A stretch of DNA of 51,317 bases. Origin: an uncultured Roseburia sp. (GTDB lineage Bacteria > Bacillota > Clostridia > Lachnospirales > Lachnospiraceae). The notes under the pieces were generated by a model. The model did no database searches, was not told the DNA's origin, and worked only from the letters and a program-made list of their open reading frames with translations. Of this stretch, positions 32,505-41,676 are shown one piece after another. Every line of letters begins with the position of its first letter. Position 1 is the first letter of the stretch. The stretch is from NCBI GenBank assembly GCA_900548205.1, contig URJS01000007.1, positions 1-51,317 of the forward strand, written 5' to 3'. The position numbers and the translations under genes are program-made.

Positions 32505-33680
32505 TTATCCGTAAACAATTTCTCCATTGATCACCGTATACAAAATCCTTGCATCTACTGCAAACGGGGAGCCCTTAAGCAGCACAAAGTCCGCATCCTT
32601 TCCTTCCTCAATGCTTCCCACGCGATCACTTACCCCGATATGCTTCGCAGGATTGATGGTGATCGCCTGCAGTGCGTCAAACTCTTTCATGCCATGATAA
32701 ATGGCACGTCCGGCGCACAGCGGCAGATAACGCTGCTCGATCACCGGGGAATCCGTGATAATAGAAACCTGACAGCCCGCCTTTGCCAAAATCCCCGGCG
32801 TCTCAAAGCCCTTATTCTTAAGCTCATATTTTGTGGCATGACCAAGCGACGGTCCAACCGCTACCGGGAATCCCTCCTTTGCAAGATCATCCGCGATCAA
32901 TGCGCCGTCCGTCACATGGTCGATACGCAGGTCGAGCTGAAATTCCTTCGCGATGCGGATTGCCGTATAAATATCATCTGCACGATGCGCATGCGCCTTA
33001 AGAGGCATCTCCCCGTGCAGCACAGGAAGCAGCGCCTCAAGCTTTGCGTCATAGGCAGGAAGCTTCGTATAATCTATATGATCGGGATAACCTGCCGCCT
33101 CAAGCTTTTTTTCATAAATCTGCGCCTTGCGCAATGTTTCCCGCAAGCGTGCAGCCACCGTCATTCTCGAATATACCGCTTTATCCTTATAGCAGTTTTT
33201 CGGATTCTCACCAAACGCGATCTTCATCGCAGATTTCTCTTTCACGAGCATATCGTCCACGCGTGTTCCTGACGTCTTTATGACACAGAACGTGCCGCCG
33301 ATGATATTCGAGCTTCCCGGTCCCGTCGACACACAGGTGACGCCGCCCTCACGCGCCATTTGAAAAGTCTCGTCCTGCGGATTGATCGCATCTACCGCAG
33401 AAAGCTGCGGTGTGGTCGGATCATTCAGCTCATTATAATCCGCCCCCGCATAGCCTACCGCGTAGCCGTCAAGCCCGAGGTGGCAGTGCGCCTCCACAAA
33501 ACCCGGATATACATCAAGTCCCATTGCATCAAGCACCCTTGCGTCATTTACCGCCTTGCCCTCCAAAACCGGAGCGATCTTTTTGATCTTGCCGTCCTCG
33601 ATCAGTATATCCGCCACAAAAGGTTCCTCTGTAATGGCATTGTGGATCGTGCCCTGCTTTAATAATAAGTAATCTCCCAT
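32505..33680 (-). CDS. metal-dependent amidohydrolase (imidazolonepropionase-like)
   Basis: A 391-residue cytoplasmic hydrolase of the amidohydrolase superfamily. The first metal motif is EAHCHLGLDG (HxH), followed by LKAHAHRADD and RIDHVTDG, and a metal Asp in IITDSPV; GSIEEGKDADFVLL is the family's C-terminal sandwich. It resembles imidazolonepropionase-related amidohydrolases of gut clostridia whose substrates are uncertain (peptides, hydantoins or N-acyl compounds). It is monocistronic, with a GGAGG site before its ATG. Confidence 0.85.
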   Translation of the reverse strand: MGDYLLLKQGTIHNAITEEPFVADILIEDGKIKKIAPVLEGKAVNDARVLDAMGLDVYPGFVEAHCHLGLDGYAVGYAGADYNELNDPTTPQLSAVDAINPQDETFQMAREGGVTCVSTGPGSSNIIGGTFCVIKTSGTRVDDMLVKEKSAMKIAFGENPKNCYKDKAVYSRMTVAARLRETLRKAQIYEKKLEAAGYPDHIDYTKLPAYDAKLEALLPVLHGEMPLKAHAHRADDIYTAIRIAKEFQLDLRIDHVTDGALIADDLAKEGFPVAVGPSLGHATKYELKNKGFETPGILAKAGCQVSIITDSPVIEQRYLPLCAGRAIYHGMKEFDALQAITINPAKHIGVSDRVGSIEEGKDADFVLLKGSPFAVDARILYTVINGEIVYG

Positions 33681-33851
33681 GCTTCCTCCTTTTTTTGCGC
33701 GTTTTCTTTTCTATAGCTTTCCCAAGCCGTGTATTCCTATGCCGTATTATAGCATAAAAATTCCAAAGCTTCCCCGCCTTTCATCTCTTTTTTCTCCTGT
33801 ATATCCAAACAATGGGCTGCACGCTTCACAAGCTGCTCTTATGTCAACAAT

Positions 33852-33896
33852 GGGGCTGCCGCCTCACGATTTAACAATCGCAAAAGCGACAGCCCC
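33852..33896 (-). terminator. hairpin downstream of fruA
   Basis: GGGGCTGCCGC (33852-33862) and GCGACAGCCCC (33886-33896) pair over 11 bp with one mismatch, with a CGATT/AATCG hairpin inside. It starts 12 bp after the fruA stop. No long T run follows on the minus strand, so termination may be partial. Confidence 0.5.
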
Positions 33897-33907
33897 GCCA
33901 TCAGCTT

Positions 33908-35836
33908 TTATGAAACTGCTTTTATATCTTTTTTCAAGACGCCGAGCAATATGCATGATACCCCAGAGCCCGCTGCCAACGCAGCTAGGTACATCAGCGG
34001 ATTCCCCACAGTCAGAAATACAAAGATCCCGCCGTGCGGCGCCATCAGCGTACAGTGAAATACCATGGACAGCGCACCTGCCACTGCCGAGCCTGCCACA
34101 CATGCCGGAATAACGCGCAGCGGATCAGATGCAGCAAACGGAATTGCGCCTTCCGTGATAAAGGATAGCCCCATGATAAAGTTGGTCGGACCCGCCTTTC
34201 TTTCCTCCGCCGTAAACTTATTTTTGAAGATCAGGGTCGCAAGGGCAAGCGCAAGAGGCGGAACCATGCCTCCCACCATAACTGCAGCCATAATATGATA
34301 ATTTCCGGCAGCGATCGAAGCCGTTCCGAATACATACGCCGCTTTGTTTACAGGACCTCCCATATCCACAGACATCATCCCGCCAAGAAGCGCTCCAAGC
34401 AAAATAGCGCTCGTGCTGCTCATGCCGTTTAATCCGTTATTGATCAGCTCATTAAGCGCTCCGATCGGCGGCTCTACTGCATACGTCATAATTACGCCGA
34501 CGATAAGAATGCCAAGCAAAGGATATATAAGCACCGGCTTGATCCCCTCTAAGCTGTCCGGAAGCTTCGCAAAAAGCTTCTTCAACATCCTTACCGTATA
34601 TCCTGCCAAAAATCCGGCTGCCAGTGCCCCCAAAAATCCCGATGTGCCATTTGCCGCGATAGCCCCTCCGACAAATCCGACTGCCAGACCGGGTCTGTCT
34701 GCGATACTCATCGCAATAAATCCTGCCAGAATCGGGAGCATAAAACCAAACGCTGTGCCACCGATCGACTTAAACATTGCCGCAAGTGGCGTGATCGTGC
34801 CAAAGCCCGCACGTTCCTCAACCGGTAGGGAATTTAAGTCTACCAAGAATCCGTCCACCAAAAATGCAAGTGCGATCAAGATACCGCCGCCGACTACAAA
34901 CGGAAGCATATGCGAAACACCGTTCATCAGATGCTTGTATATCTGATGCCCAACACTGTCTCCGTGATCTGCACCGCTCTCTGCCGCCGCCTGTTTCTCC
35001 GCGTGATACACAGGCGCTTTGCCCTCCATTGCCCTGCGTACCAACTCGTCTGCCTTGCTGATCCCGTCCGAAACCTTACACAAGATCACCGGCTTTCCAT
35101 CAAAGCGTTCCATAGGCACTTGCGTATCCGCCGCAACGATAATACAGCTTGCAGCAGCAATCTCCTCCTTTGTGAGCACATGCTTTGCCCCGCCGGAGCC
35201 TCTTGTCTCCACCTTGATCCTGCAGCCAAGCTCAGACGCCTTCTTCTCAAGGCTCTCCGCCGCCATATAGGTGTGCGCAATCCCGGTCGGACACCCGGTC
35301 ACTGCCAGCACATAACACTCCCCTGCCTCAGCAGACGACGTTTGTGCTCCCTGCTCGTTTTGCTGCCCGCAGGCCTCCCGAGCGTCTTCTGCCCTGTCAA
35401 TGATATTCAAAAACTCTCCGATCGTCCGCGCGCCGCGCAATGCATGCGTAAAGCCCTCATCCAGCAGCAGCACCGACAATTTGCTCAAAACGTCCAGATG
35501 CACATTGTCCTTTGTATCCGGTGCAGCAATCAAAAAAATCAAATCCACTGCTTCACCGTCAAGCGCATCAAAATCCACCCCTTTCTTCACCACCATAGCG
35601 GCAAGCCCCGGCTCTGCTACCGCATCCGATTTGCAATGCGGAATCGCAATCCCCTCACCGATTCCGGTTGTCCCTTCTTCCTCCCTTGCAAACACACCCT
35701 TGCGGTACTTCTCCACATCTTTTATCTTCCCGCTCATTGCCATCAGTTCCACCATCTGCTCAATCGCAGCTTTTTTGTCTGCCGCCTGACCGTTTAGATC
35801 AATACTTTCTGCCGCCAATAGTTCTCTGATCTTCAT
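33908..35836 (-). CDS. fruA: fructose-specific PTS IIABC protein
   Basis: A 642-residue membrane protein that takes up fructose as fructose-1-phosphate. Domain order is IIA (1-150, phospho-His in IAIPHCKSD), IIB (about 170-275, phospho-Cys in VTGCPTGIAHTY) and IIC (about 300-640, polytopic, with VDMGGPVNKAAY and ASDPLRVIPAC). The start at 35836 (MKIRELLAAESI) has GGAGG upstream. It is last in the fruR-fruK-fruA operon, 76 bp after fruK. Confidence 0.92.
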   Translation of the reverse strand: MKIRELLAAESIDLNGQAADKKAAIEQMVELMAMSGKIKDVEKYRKGVFAREEEGTTGIGEGIAIPHCKSDAVAEPGLAAMVVKKGVDFDALDGEAVDLIFLIAAPDTKDNVHLDVLSKLSVLLLDEGFTHALRGARTIGEFLNIIDRAEDAREACGQQNEQGAQTSSAEAGECYVLAVTGCPTGIAHTYMAAESLEKKASELGCRIKVETRGSGGAKHVLTKEEIAAASCIIVAADTQVPMERFDGKPVILCKVSDGISKADELVRRAMEGKAPVYHAEKQAAAESGADHGDSVGHQIYKHLMNGVSHMLPFVVGGGILIALAFLVDGFLVDLNSLPVEERAGFGTITPLAAMFKSIGGTAFGFMLPILAGFIAMSIADRPGLAVGFVGGAIAANGTSGFLGALAAGFLAGYTVRMLKKLFAKLPDSLEGIKPVLIYPLLGILIVGVIMTYAVEPPIGALNELINNGLNGMSSTSAILLGALLGGMMSVDMGGPVNKAAYVFGTASIAAGNYHIMAAVMVGGMVPPLALALATLIFKNKFTAEERKAGPTNFIMGLSFITEGAIPFAASDPLRVIPACVAGSAVAGALSMVFHCTLMAPHGGIFVFLTVGNPLMYLAALAAGSGVSCILLGVLKKDIKAVS

Positions 35837-35912
35837 CTTCTCTCCTCCTTCTAACGTATTCCATAAATGCCGGGCTGCATGCTCCATGCACCACTCTTAT
35901 GTCCATAAAAAA

Positions 35913-36827
35913 TCAAAACAAATCCTTGCTTTTATCTAACAATCTAAGTACCTCCTCTCTCGTTGCCAGCTCCTCTGAAAACGCAGACGCACTTCCGGCA
36001 CAAACGCCTGTCTCAAACGCTTTCCGGTAGCTTCCATGCTCCAGATACCCTGCCAAAAACCCGGCAACCATCGAATCACCCGCGCCGACAGAGTTGACAA
36101 GTCTTCCCTTTGGCGCATCCGCCTGATAAACACTGCCGTCCGCAGCGAGCAGTACCGCCCCGTCTCCCGCCATCGAAACCAAAACATTCTGTGCCCCCAG
36201 CTCCTGCAGCTGCCTGCCGTATCGGATCACCTCCGCCTTATCATTGATCACCACGCCAAAGATCTCTCCCAGCTCATGATTATTCGGCTTGATCAAAAAC
36301 GGATGATACCGTAAGACATTTACAAGCAGATCGTTTGTCGCATCCACGACCACACGAAGCTTCTTTTCCTTTAAGTGTTCTAAAATATCCCTATACATGG
36401 TTTCCGGCATCACATCGGGAATACTCCCCGCCATCACAAGAATATCGCCGTCCTCCAATCGTTCCAACCGCTCATAAAGCTTGCCGATCTCTTTCTCTCC
36501 GATGAACGGTCCCTGTCCGTTAATCTCTGTCTCCTCCTCCGACCGCAGCTTTACATTGATGCGGGTCATCCCCCGCTCCACCTCAATAAAATCTGCGCGG
36601 ATCCCCTTTTCCTCCACAAGCCCCTTAAGCGCCTTTCCGGTAAAGCCTGCCAGAAACCCAAGCGCCGTATTTTCAAATCCCAGATTTCCCAGCACCATTG
36701 AAACATTCACACCCTTGCCTCCCGGAAAAATAACCTCCCGGCTCGTCCGGTTGACAACTCCGCAAGTGAATTTTGGAACTGTAACAATATAATCCAGCGA
36801 TGGATTAAGCGTTAATGTATAGATCAT
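35913..36827 (-). CDS. fruK: 1-phosphofructokinase
   Basis: A 304-residue PfkB-family kinase starting MIYTLTLNPSLDYIV. It has the first PfkB signature FPGGKGVNVSMVLGNLG and the second VNSVGAGDSMVAGFLAG, whose Asp is the catalytic base. It phosphorylates fructose-1-phosphate to fructose-1,6-bisphosphate. As a PfkB relative of LacC it might also act on tagatose-6-phosphate, which no other kinase in the window would handle; this is speculative. It follows fruR by 13 bp. Confidence 0.92.
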   Translation of the reverse strand: MIYTLTLNPSLDYIVTVPKFTCGVVNRTSREVIFPGGKGVNVSMVLGNLGFENTALGFLAGFTGKALKGLVEEKGIRADFIEVERGMTRINVKLRSEEETEINGQGPFIGEKEIGKLYERLERLEDGDILVMAGSIPDVMPETMYRDILEHLKEKKLRVVVDATNDLLVNVLRYHPFLIKPNNHELGEIFGVVINDKAEVIRYGRQLQELGAQNVLVSMAGDGAVLLAADGSVYQADAPKGRLVNSVGAGDSMVAGFLAGYLEHGSYRKAFETGVCAGSASAFSEELATREEVLRLLDKSKDLF

Positions 36828-36840
36828 AGCACTGCCTCCC

Positions 36841-37584
36841 TTATAGATTGATAATATTTTTCGTTTTCTCAAACGCCGGCTGGTGCAGCTTCGTGGTGAT
36901 AATCCTTGCCTTCTCAAACGGAGCGAAGGTCACACTGGAAACCTTTCCAAACTTACTTTCATCCGCCAGCACATAGCAATCCATGCACCGCTCCATCGAC
37001 TTCTTCTTTACCATAGCCTCCTTTAGTTCCGGTGTTGAAAAGCCCTTCTGCAGGCTGATTCCGTTTGTGCCCCAAAAACCCTTTGTAAAATTATATTTTT
37101 CAAGAGTCTCAACCGCCTCCTCGCCAACAATCGCCTCAGTGACTGCTTTAAATTCCCCGCCAAGAATATAAACCGTCACTCCTCTGTCCGCAAGCCGCTT
37201 TGCATGGGTGATCGCATTTGTCACAAACACCGCCTGCTTATTCGTAATATGATCGATCATGCAGTCAGTCGTCGTTCCGGCATCGAGATACACAAAATCG
37301 CCCGGACCGATCAACTCTGCCGCATAGCGAGCAATCTTTTCCTTTGCCGCCTTGTTCTGCTCCTTCCGGTAAATAACCTCATTATCCTTTGTGTCATAAT
37401 CTTCGCCCTTTAAGAGCGCTCCCCCGTGTACCTTCTTGAGCTGCCCATTCGCATCCAATGTCGTCAAATCTCTGCGGATCGTAGATTCCGAAACATTCAG
37501 TTCCTCCACCAGACGCTGCACCGTTACACTCCTGGCGCTCTCTAATATGGACAAAATTTTACTGAACCGTTCCTCCGTCAACAT
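36841..37584 (-). CDS. fruR: DeoR-family fructose operon repressor
   Basis: A 247-residue protein starting MLTEERFSKILSILESARSV, with a DeoR helix-turn-helix (VQRLVEELNVSESTIRRDLT) and a C-terminal sugar-phosphate sensor domain (YLDAGTTTDCMIDHI). The start at 37584 is 8 nt after GGAGG; longer alternatives at TTG 37605 and ATG 37599 lack a site. Fructose-1-phosphate is the usual inducer in this family. It is the first gene of the fru operon and lies behind two operator copies. Confidence 0.9.
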   Translation of the reverse strand: MLTEERFSKILSILESARSVTVQRLVEELNVSESTIRRDLTTLDANGQLKKVHGGALLKGEDYDTKDNEVIYRKEQNKAAKEKIARYAAELIGPGDFVYLDAGTTTDCMIDHITNKQAVFVTNAITHAKRLADRGVTVYILGGEFKAVTEAIVGEEAVETLEKYNFTKGFWGTNGISLQKGFSTPELKEAMVKKKSMERCMDCYVLADESKFGKVSSVTFAPFEKARIITTKLHQPAFEKTKNIINL

Positions 37585-37601
37585 CTTCTTTTCCTCCATA
37601 T

Positions 37602-37685
37602 TCAATCACTTTCATCCAAAAAACGTCTTTTTTAACTATCTGTATTATAAATTCATTTTCAATCAAAGTCAATCATTTTCATCCA
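37602..37685 (-). promoter_or_regulatory. fru operon promoter with two FruR operators
   Basis: On the minus strand TTGACT (37672-37667) and TATAAT (37649-37644) are 17 bp apart. A 17-bp sequence (TCAATCATTTTCATCCA on the plus strand) at 37669-37685 overlaps the -35. A copy with one difference at 37602-37618 lies in the leader just ahead of the ribosome site. Their centres are 67 bp apart. Further partial repeats (ATCATCCA, ATTTTCAATCA) lie nearby. Confidence 0.7.
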
Positions 37686-37722
37686 AAATCATCCAAAAAA
37701 AGAGAACTATTTCCCATAAAAC

Positions 37723-37766
37723 AAAAAGTCTCTGCACAGGGCTTCCGCCCAACGCAAAGACTTTTT
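37723..37766 (-). terminator. terminator of the chemoreceptor gene
   Basis: AAAAAGTCT (37723-37731) pairs with AGACTTTTT (37758-37766), with additional inner pairing GGGC/GCCC. On the minus strand TTTTT follows the stem. It starts 12 bp after the gene's stop. Confidence 0.75.
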
Positions 37767-37777
37767 CCGCTCCAACG

Positions 37778-39499
37778 TTAATTCAGTTTAAACTTTTGAA
37801 CCTCATCGCTCAAGGCATCCACAACCTTCAAATTGGTGTCCGCCTCTCCCTGTATATCACTGACACTCGAAGTCAGGTCTACCGACATCTGTGTAACACT
37901 CGTGACGCCCTTCGCGCTCTCCTCCACGGCAACGTTAACTGCTGCCGCCGCCTCCTTGATCTGATCGACGTTCTCTTTGATCTCACTGCTCTCATCAGCA
38001 AACCACTGCATCATTCCACCCATATCGCCTACGTCATCACGATAGCTGCCGCTTGTTTCCAACAGCTTTTCATAGCCGCTCATCGCTGTCTCATTCATAA
38101 ATGCAAGCATCTCCTCTGCGTTTGCCGCCAGCTCATTGACCGCACCCACAACCTCTCCGCTCACATGCTGGATCTTTTCCGCGATCTCCGCCGAATTTGA
38201 TGCAAGCTTTCCGATTTCATCAGCAACGACCGCAAAGCCCCTTCCGGCTTCTCCGGCTCTCGCCGCCTCAATACTTGCATTTAATGCCAAAAGGTTCGTC
38301 TGCTCCGTGATACTGATGATATTATTGGTCAGATCGCGGATCTCCTCGACTGCCTTTGACTTCTCAATCTTCTCGCCCACATCATCCGCCAATATCTGCG
38401 CCAGACGCTTCGCCTCCTCTTGGCGCTCCTCTGCCTGCCGGTAAACATCCGCCGCCTTAGCCATAATTTTCTCAGAGGTCTGCTTTCCAACATCTGCCTG
38501 ATCAGAAATATCCTCGATCAATGCATATACGTCTCCGATCGCTTCATTGACCTGACTAAGCGATGCACTTGTCTCCTCCATCGACGCGCTCATTTCCTCC
38601 ATTGTCGCCGAAACGTCCGTAATATTCACCTCGGCGCTGGAAATATTCGCCGCAACATTCTTTGCCGAATCGTCCAGCTGCTTTGCATTCTCCGCTATGC
38701 TGGACATGATTTCCCGGATATAGAGCAAAAGCTTATTGACATTATTCGCGATCAGCTCCACCTCGTCCCCTGTGCGGATTTCCAGCTCCTGCGTCAAATC
38801 TCCCTCGTTATTTACAAGCTCATTCAGCTTTCGATTTACAATATTTAAACTTCTTACGATCTGCGCTACAAAAATATTTAAAATAATGACTGCCGCGATC
38901 TCAAAAACAAGGATAATTCCCGCTACCTCAAGCGTCATCTTACGGAACATCGAAACAATCCCCGACGCATCGTAATCTGTTCCCATCACACCGACGATCT
39001 TCCCCTTATCGTTCTCGATCGGCTCATAAACGGAAATCTGCGCCCCCTCCATGATGTTTGAAATATCGCTTACAATCTTTGCATTACCGTTAAAAACATC
39101 TGCAAGCTCCTCATAAGAAGCCGGATACAAATCTCCGACCGCAAACGGGTCTGTTTCATCCGTATCTACTCCATAATAGACAGCGCTTCCGTCTGTATAT
39201 AAGGTATACAGATTTGTAATCCCGTATTTCTGCTGCACAGAACGCAACGATGCCAGCAGCGCCTCATATTCTACCGTTCCCTCACACCCCGGCTCCAGGT
39301 GTTCGACAAGCTTCCGGTCGATCGCATCCACCGCAACCTTCGTTACCATGTCCGCTTCCTGCTCCGCCATCTGAAGCATCCTTGCTTTTCCCTTTTTGGA
39401 GGTGAAAAATCCGACGCCCGTACATGCCGCCACGATCAGCAGTGTTACCGGTATCAGAATCTTAAGACGGATACTTAACCTCCTTGTTTTTTCTCTCAT
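37778..39499 (-). CDS. methyl-accepting chemotaxis protein
   Basis: A 573-residue chemoreceptor. Residues about 10-30 form membrane helix 1, then a Cache-like extracytoplasmic sensor (to about 185, with YGVDTDETDPFAVGDLYP), membrane helix 2 (about 195-218), HAMP and a long coiled-coil signalling domain. The CheA/CheW-binding tip is intact (NASIEAARAGEAGRGFAVVA). No CheR-binding pentapeptide is seen at the C-terminus. The start at 39499 follows GGAGG by 11 nt; an ATG 11 codons earlier lacks a good site. It signals to a CheA pathway, so the organism is probably motile. A G10 tract lies upstream. Confidence 0.9.
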   Translation of the reverse strand: MREKTRRLSIRLKILIPVTLLIVAACTGVGFFTSKKGKARMLQMAEQEADMVTKVAVDAIDRKLVEHLEPGCEGTVEYEALLASLRSVQQKYGITNLYTLYTDGSAVYYGVDTDETDPFAVGDLYPASYEELADVFNGNAKIVSDISNIMEGAQISVYEPIENDKGKIVGVMGTDYDASGIVSMFRKMTLEVAGIILVFEIAAVIILNIFVAQIVRSLNIVNRKLNELVNNEGDLTQELEIRTGDEVELIANNVNKLLLYIREIMSSIAENAKQLDDSAKNVAANISSAEVNITDVSATMEEMSASMEETSASLSQVNEAIGDVYALIEDISDQADVGKQTSEKIMAKAADVYRQAEERQEEAKRLAQILADDVGEKIEKSKAVEEIRDLTNNIISITEQTNLLALNASIEAARAGEAGRGFAVVADEIGKLASNSAEIAEKIQHVSGEVVGAVNELAANAEEMLAFMNETAMSGYEKLLETSGSYRDDVGDMGGMMQWFADESSEIKENVDQIKEAAAAVNVAVEESAKGVTSVTQMSVDLTSSVSDIQGEADTNLKVVDALSDEVQKFKLN

Positions 39500-39583
39500 T
39501 TCTATACCATCCTCCTTTGTAAAAAATTCCATTTCATCCTACCATAAAACTATGTCTTTGTACATAATTTTCTGTTATTTTTA

Positions 39584-39593
39584 CCCCCCCCCC
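39584..39593 (-). repeat. G10 homopolymer upstream of the chemoreceptor gene
   Basis: Ten consecutive C residues on the plus strand, G on the sense strand, about 85 bp before the start codon and in the likely promoter or leader region. Such tracts change length by slippage. Confidence 0.8.
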
Positions 39594-39679
39594 TCAATTT
39601 TTTCTGACAAATGTAAAATAACGCTCACAACGCCTCATAAAACGCCCTTACATCAACAGCGAGGTTTCTTAAATAAAGC

Positions 39680-39722
39680 AAAAAACCAGAGTCTCCCATA
39701 CGGAAAGAAACTCTGGTTTTTT
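39680..39722. terminator. terminator of the atp operon, bidirectional
   Basis: AAAAAACCAGAGT (39680-39692) pairs with ACTCTGGTTTTTT (39710-39722) over 13 bp. It lies directly after the atpC stop (39724) and has T runs on both strands. Confidence 0.85.
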
Positions 39723-39723
39723 A

Positions 39724-40134
39724 TTATTTTGCAATATCAATACGCACCAGCGCCTTGCGAAGCGCAAACTCGGCGCGCTTAATATCTGTCGTCTCAGCCT
39801 TTGTCGCCAGACGCTCCTCGGCGCGCGCTTTTGCCGCCTCGGCTCTGCTTTTATCAATTTCATCCGGCCATTCCGCAATCTCTGCAAGAAGCGTAACCTT
39901 ATCCGGCAGAATCTCCGCAAAACCGGAATGAACCGCTGCCCGAACGTCCTCTGCCCCGTCACCATGGATCGTAACGATCCCGGGAGCGAGAACGGTGGTA
40001 AGAGGGATATGCGATTTATACACACCAATCTCACCGGCAGCCGTATTAAATTCGATCATCGTTGCCGGTCCTGTATGGAAAATACGATCCGGTGTAATGA
40101 TCTCTACCTGAAAGCTTCTGCCCTCATCTGCCAT
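39724..40134 (-). CDS. atpC: ATP synthase epsilon subunit
   Basis: A 136-residue F1 central-stalk subunit starting ADEGRSFQVEIITPDRIFHT, with the beta-sandwich (1-85, GEIGVYKSHIPLTTVL) and the two-helix C-terminal regulatory domain (AEAAKARAEERLATKAE). Full length. It is last gene of the atp operon, 23 bp after atpD. Confidence 0.93.
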   Translation of the reverse strand: MADEGRSFQVEIITPDRIFHTGPATMIEFNTAAGEIGVYKSHIPLTTVLAPGIVTIHGDGAEDVRAAVHSGFAEILPDKVTLLAEIAEWPDEIDKSRAEAAKARAEERLATKAETTDIKRAEFALRKALVRIDIAK

Positions 40135-40157
40135 AATTCTCCTCCTTACCGCTGCTT

Positions 40158-41552
40158 CTACTGCTGGTTGAACTTCTCGCGAACCTCGTCAATCGTACCT
40201 GCATTTAAGAAGTAGCTCTCCGGAATGTCATCATGCTTTCCTTCCAAAATCTCCTTAAATCCGCGCACAGTCTCAGCAATCGGAACATATTTGCCCTCCA
40301 GACCTGTAAACTGCGTCGCAACCGAGAACGGCTGGGAGAGGAATCTTTGGATCTTACGCGCACGGTTTACGACAAGCTTATCATCCTCGGAAAGCTCGTC
40401 CATACCAAGGATCGCGATAATATCCTGCAATTCCTTGTACTTCTGTAAGATCTCCTGTACGCCGCGGGCAACCTCAAAGTGCTCCTGTCCGACAATACGC
40501 GGATCTAAGATACGGGAGCTGGAACCAAGCGGGTCTACCGCCGGGTAGATACCAAGCTCTACGATCGAACGATCCAATACGGTCGTTGCATCCAGATGCG
40601 CAAAGGTCGTTGCCGGAGCCGGGTCTGTCAAGTCGTCCGCCGGCACATAGACTGCCTGCACCGAAGTGATCGAACCATTCTTTGTGGATGTGATACGCTC
40701 CTGCAGCGCACCCATCTCTGTCTGCAGCGTCGGCTGATAACCAACGGCAGAAGGCATACGTCCCAACAGCGCGGATACCTCCGAACCTGCCTGCGTAAAA
40801 CGGAAAATATTATCAATGAAAAGGAGCACGTCCTTACCGCCCTTGTCACGGAAATACTCTGCCATTGTAAGACCTGTCAGCGCTACACGCATACGCGCCC
40901 CCGGCGGCTCGTTCATCTGACCGAACACCATCGTTGTCTTGTCGATAACGCCGGACTCCTTCATCTCGTAGTAAAGGTCATTTCCCTCACGGGTACGCTC
41001 GCCTACGCCGGTGAATACGGAATAACCGCCATGCTCGGTTGCAATGTTGTGGATCAGCTCCTGGATCAACACGGTTTTTCCTACTCCCGCACCGCCGAAT
41101 AGACCGATCTTACCACCCTTCTGATATGGGCAGAGAAGGTCAACGACTTTAATACCCGTCTCTAACATTTCCTGTGAGGTCGCCTGATCCTCAAATGCAG
41201 GAGCCGGTCTGTGAATCGACCAGCTCTCCACGTCTGCCGGCGGGTCCAACTCGTCGATCGGGTTACCTAAGACATTAAACATGCGGCCTAAGGTATTCTC
41301 ACCTACCGGAACACTGATCGGTCCTCCGGCAGCAACTGCCTCCATGCCGCGCACAAGTCCATCGGTAGGTCCCATCGCGATACATCTTACTGTATCATCA
41401 CCCAGATGCTGAGATACCTCGACTACCAATTCTTTACCGTCTCCGGCCGCAATGCGGATCGCGTCGTTGATCTCCGGCAGATTGCCCTCTGAAAACTTAA
41501 TATCCAGAACGGCGCCAATAATCTGGGTAATCTTACCGATATTATTTGCCAT
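40158..41552 (-). CDS. atpD: ATP synthase beta subunit
   Basis: A 464-residue catalytic F1 subunit. The P-loop is GGAGVGKT, Walker B is in VLLFIDNIFRFTQAG, and GERTREGNDLY and DELSEDDKLVV are present. All family hallmarks are seen and the length is normal. It follows atpG with a 124-bp gap that holds a hairpin. Confidence 0.97.
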   Translation of the reverse strand: MANNIGKITQIIGAVLDIKFSEGNLPEINDAIRIAAGDGKELVVEVSQHLGDDTVRCIAMGPTDGLVRGMEAVAAGGPISVPVGENTLGRMFNVLGNPIDELDPPADVESWSIHRPAPAFEDQATSQEMLETGIKVVDLLCPYQKGGKIGLFGGAGVGKTVLIQELIHNIATEHGGYSVFTGVGERTREGNDLYYEMKESGVIDKTTMVFGQMNEPPGARMRVALTGLTMAEYFRDKGGKDVLLFIDNIFRFTQAGSEVSALLGRMPSAVGYQPTLQTEMGALQERITSTKNGSITSVQAVYVPADDLTDPAPATTFAHLDATTVLDRSIVELGIYPAVDPLGSSSRILDPRIVGQEHFEVARGVQEILQKYKELQDIIAILGMDELSEDDKLVVNRARKIQRFLSQPFSVATQFTGLEGKYVPIAETVRGFKEILEGKHDDIPESYFLNAGTIDEVREKFNQQ

Positions 41553-41620
41553 TGCTTATTTCTCCTTACTATTTGTTTTTATGCCACTCCAAAGATAAGC
41601 ATCCTATCAGGCAGAGTGCC

Positions 41621-41646
41621 TTCGCTTTTGTGCAAGCACAAGCGAA
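41621..41646. repeat. imperfect hairpin between atpG and atpD
   Basis: TTCGCTTTTGTGC and GCACAAGCGAA can pair with a two-base bulge across an AA loop. It is the only notable structure in the 124-bp gap and may adjust the amount of atpD mRNA. It is related in style to other intergenic palindromes in this window. Confidence 0.45.
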
Positions 41647-41676
41647 TCCCCTTTGCCCGATACTCAATCTGCCCAT

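Noticed and set aside
32475..33272. 265-codon frame opposite the amidohydrolase
   Set aside because: It is an antisense shadow of a gene with clear metal motifs; no ribosome site.
34910..35797. 295-codon frame opposite fruA
   Set aside because: It is an antisense shadow of the IIA/IIB part of fruA; no ribosome site and no recognisable domain.
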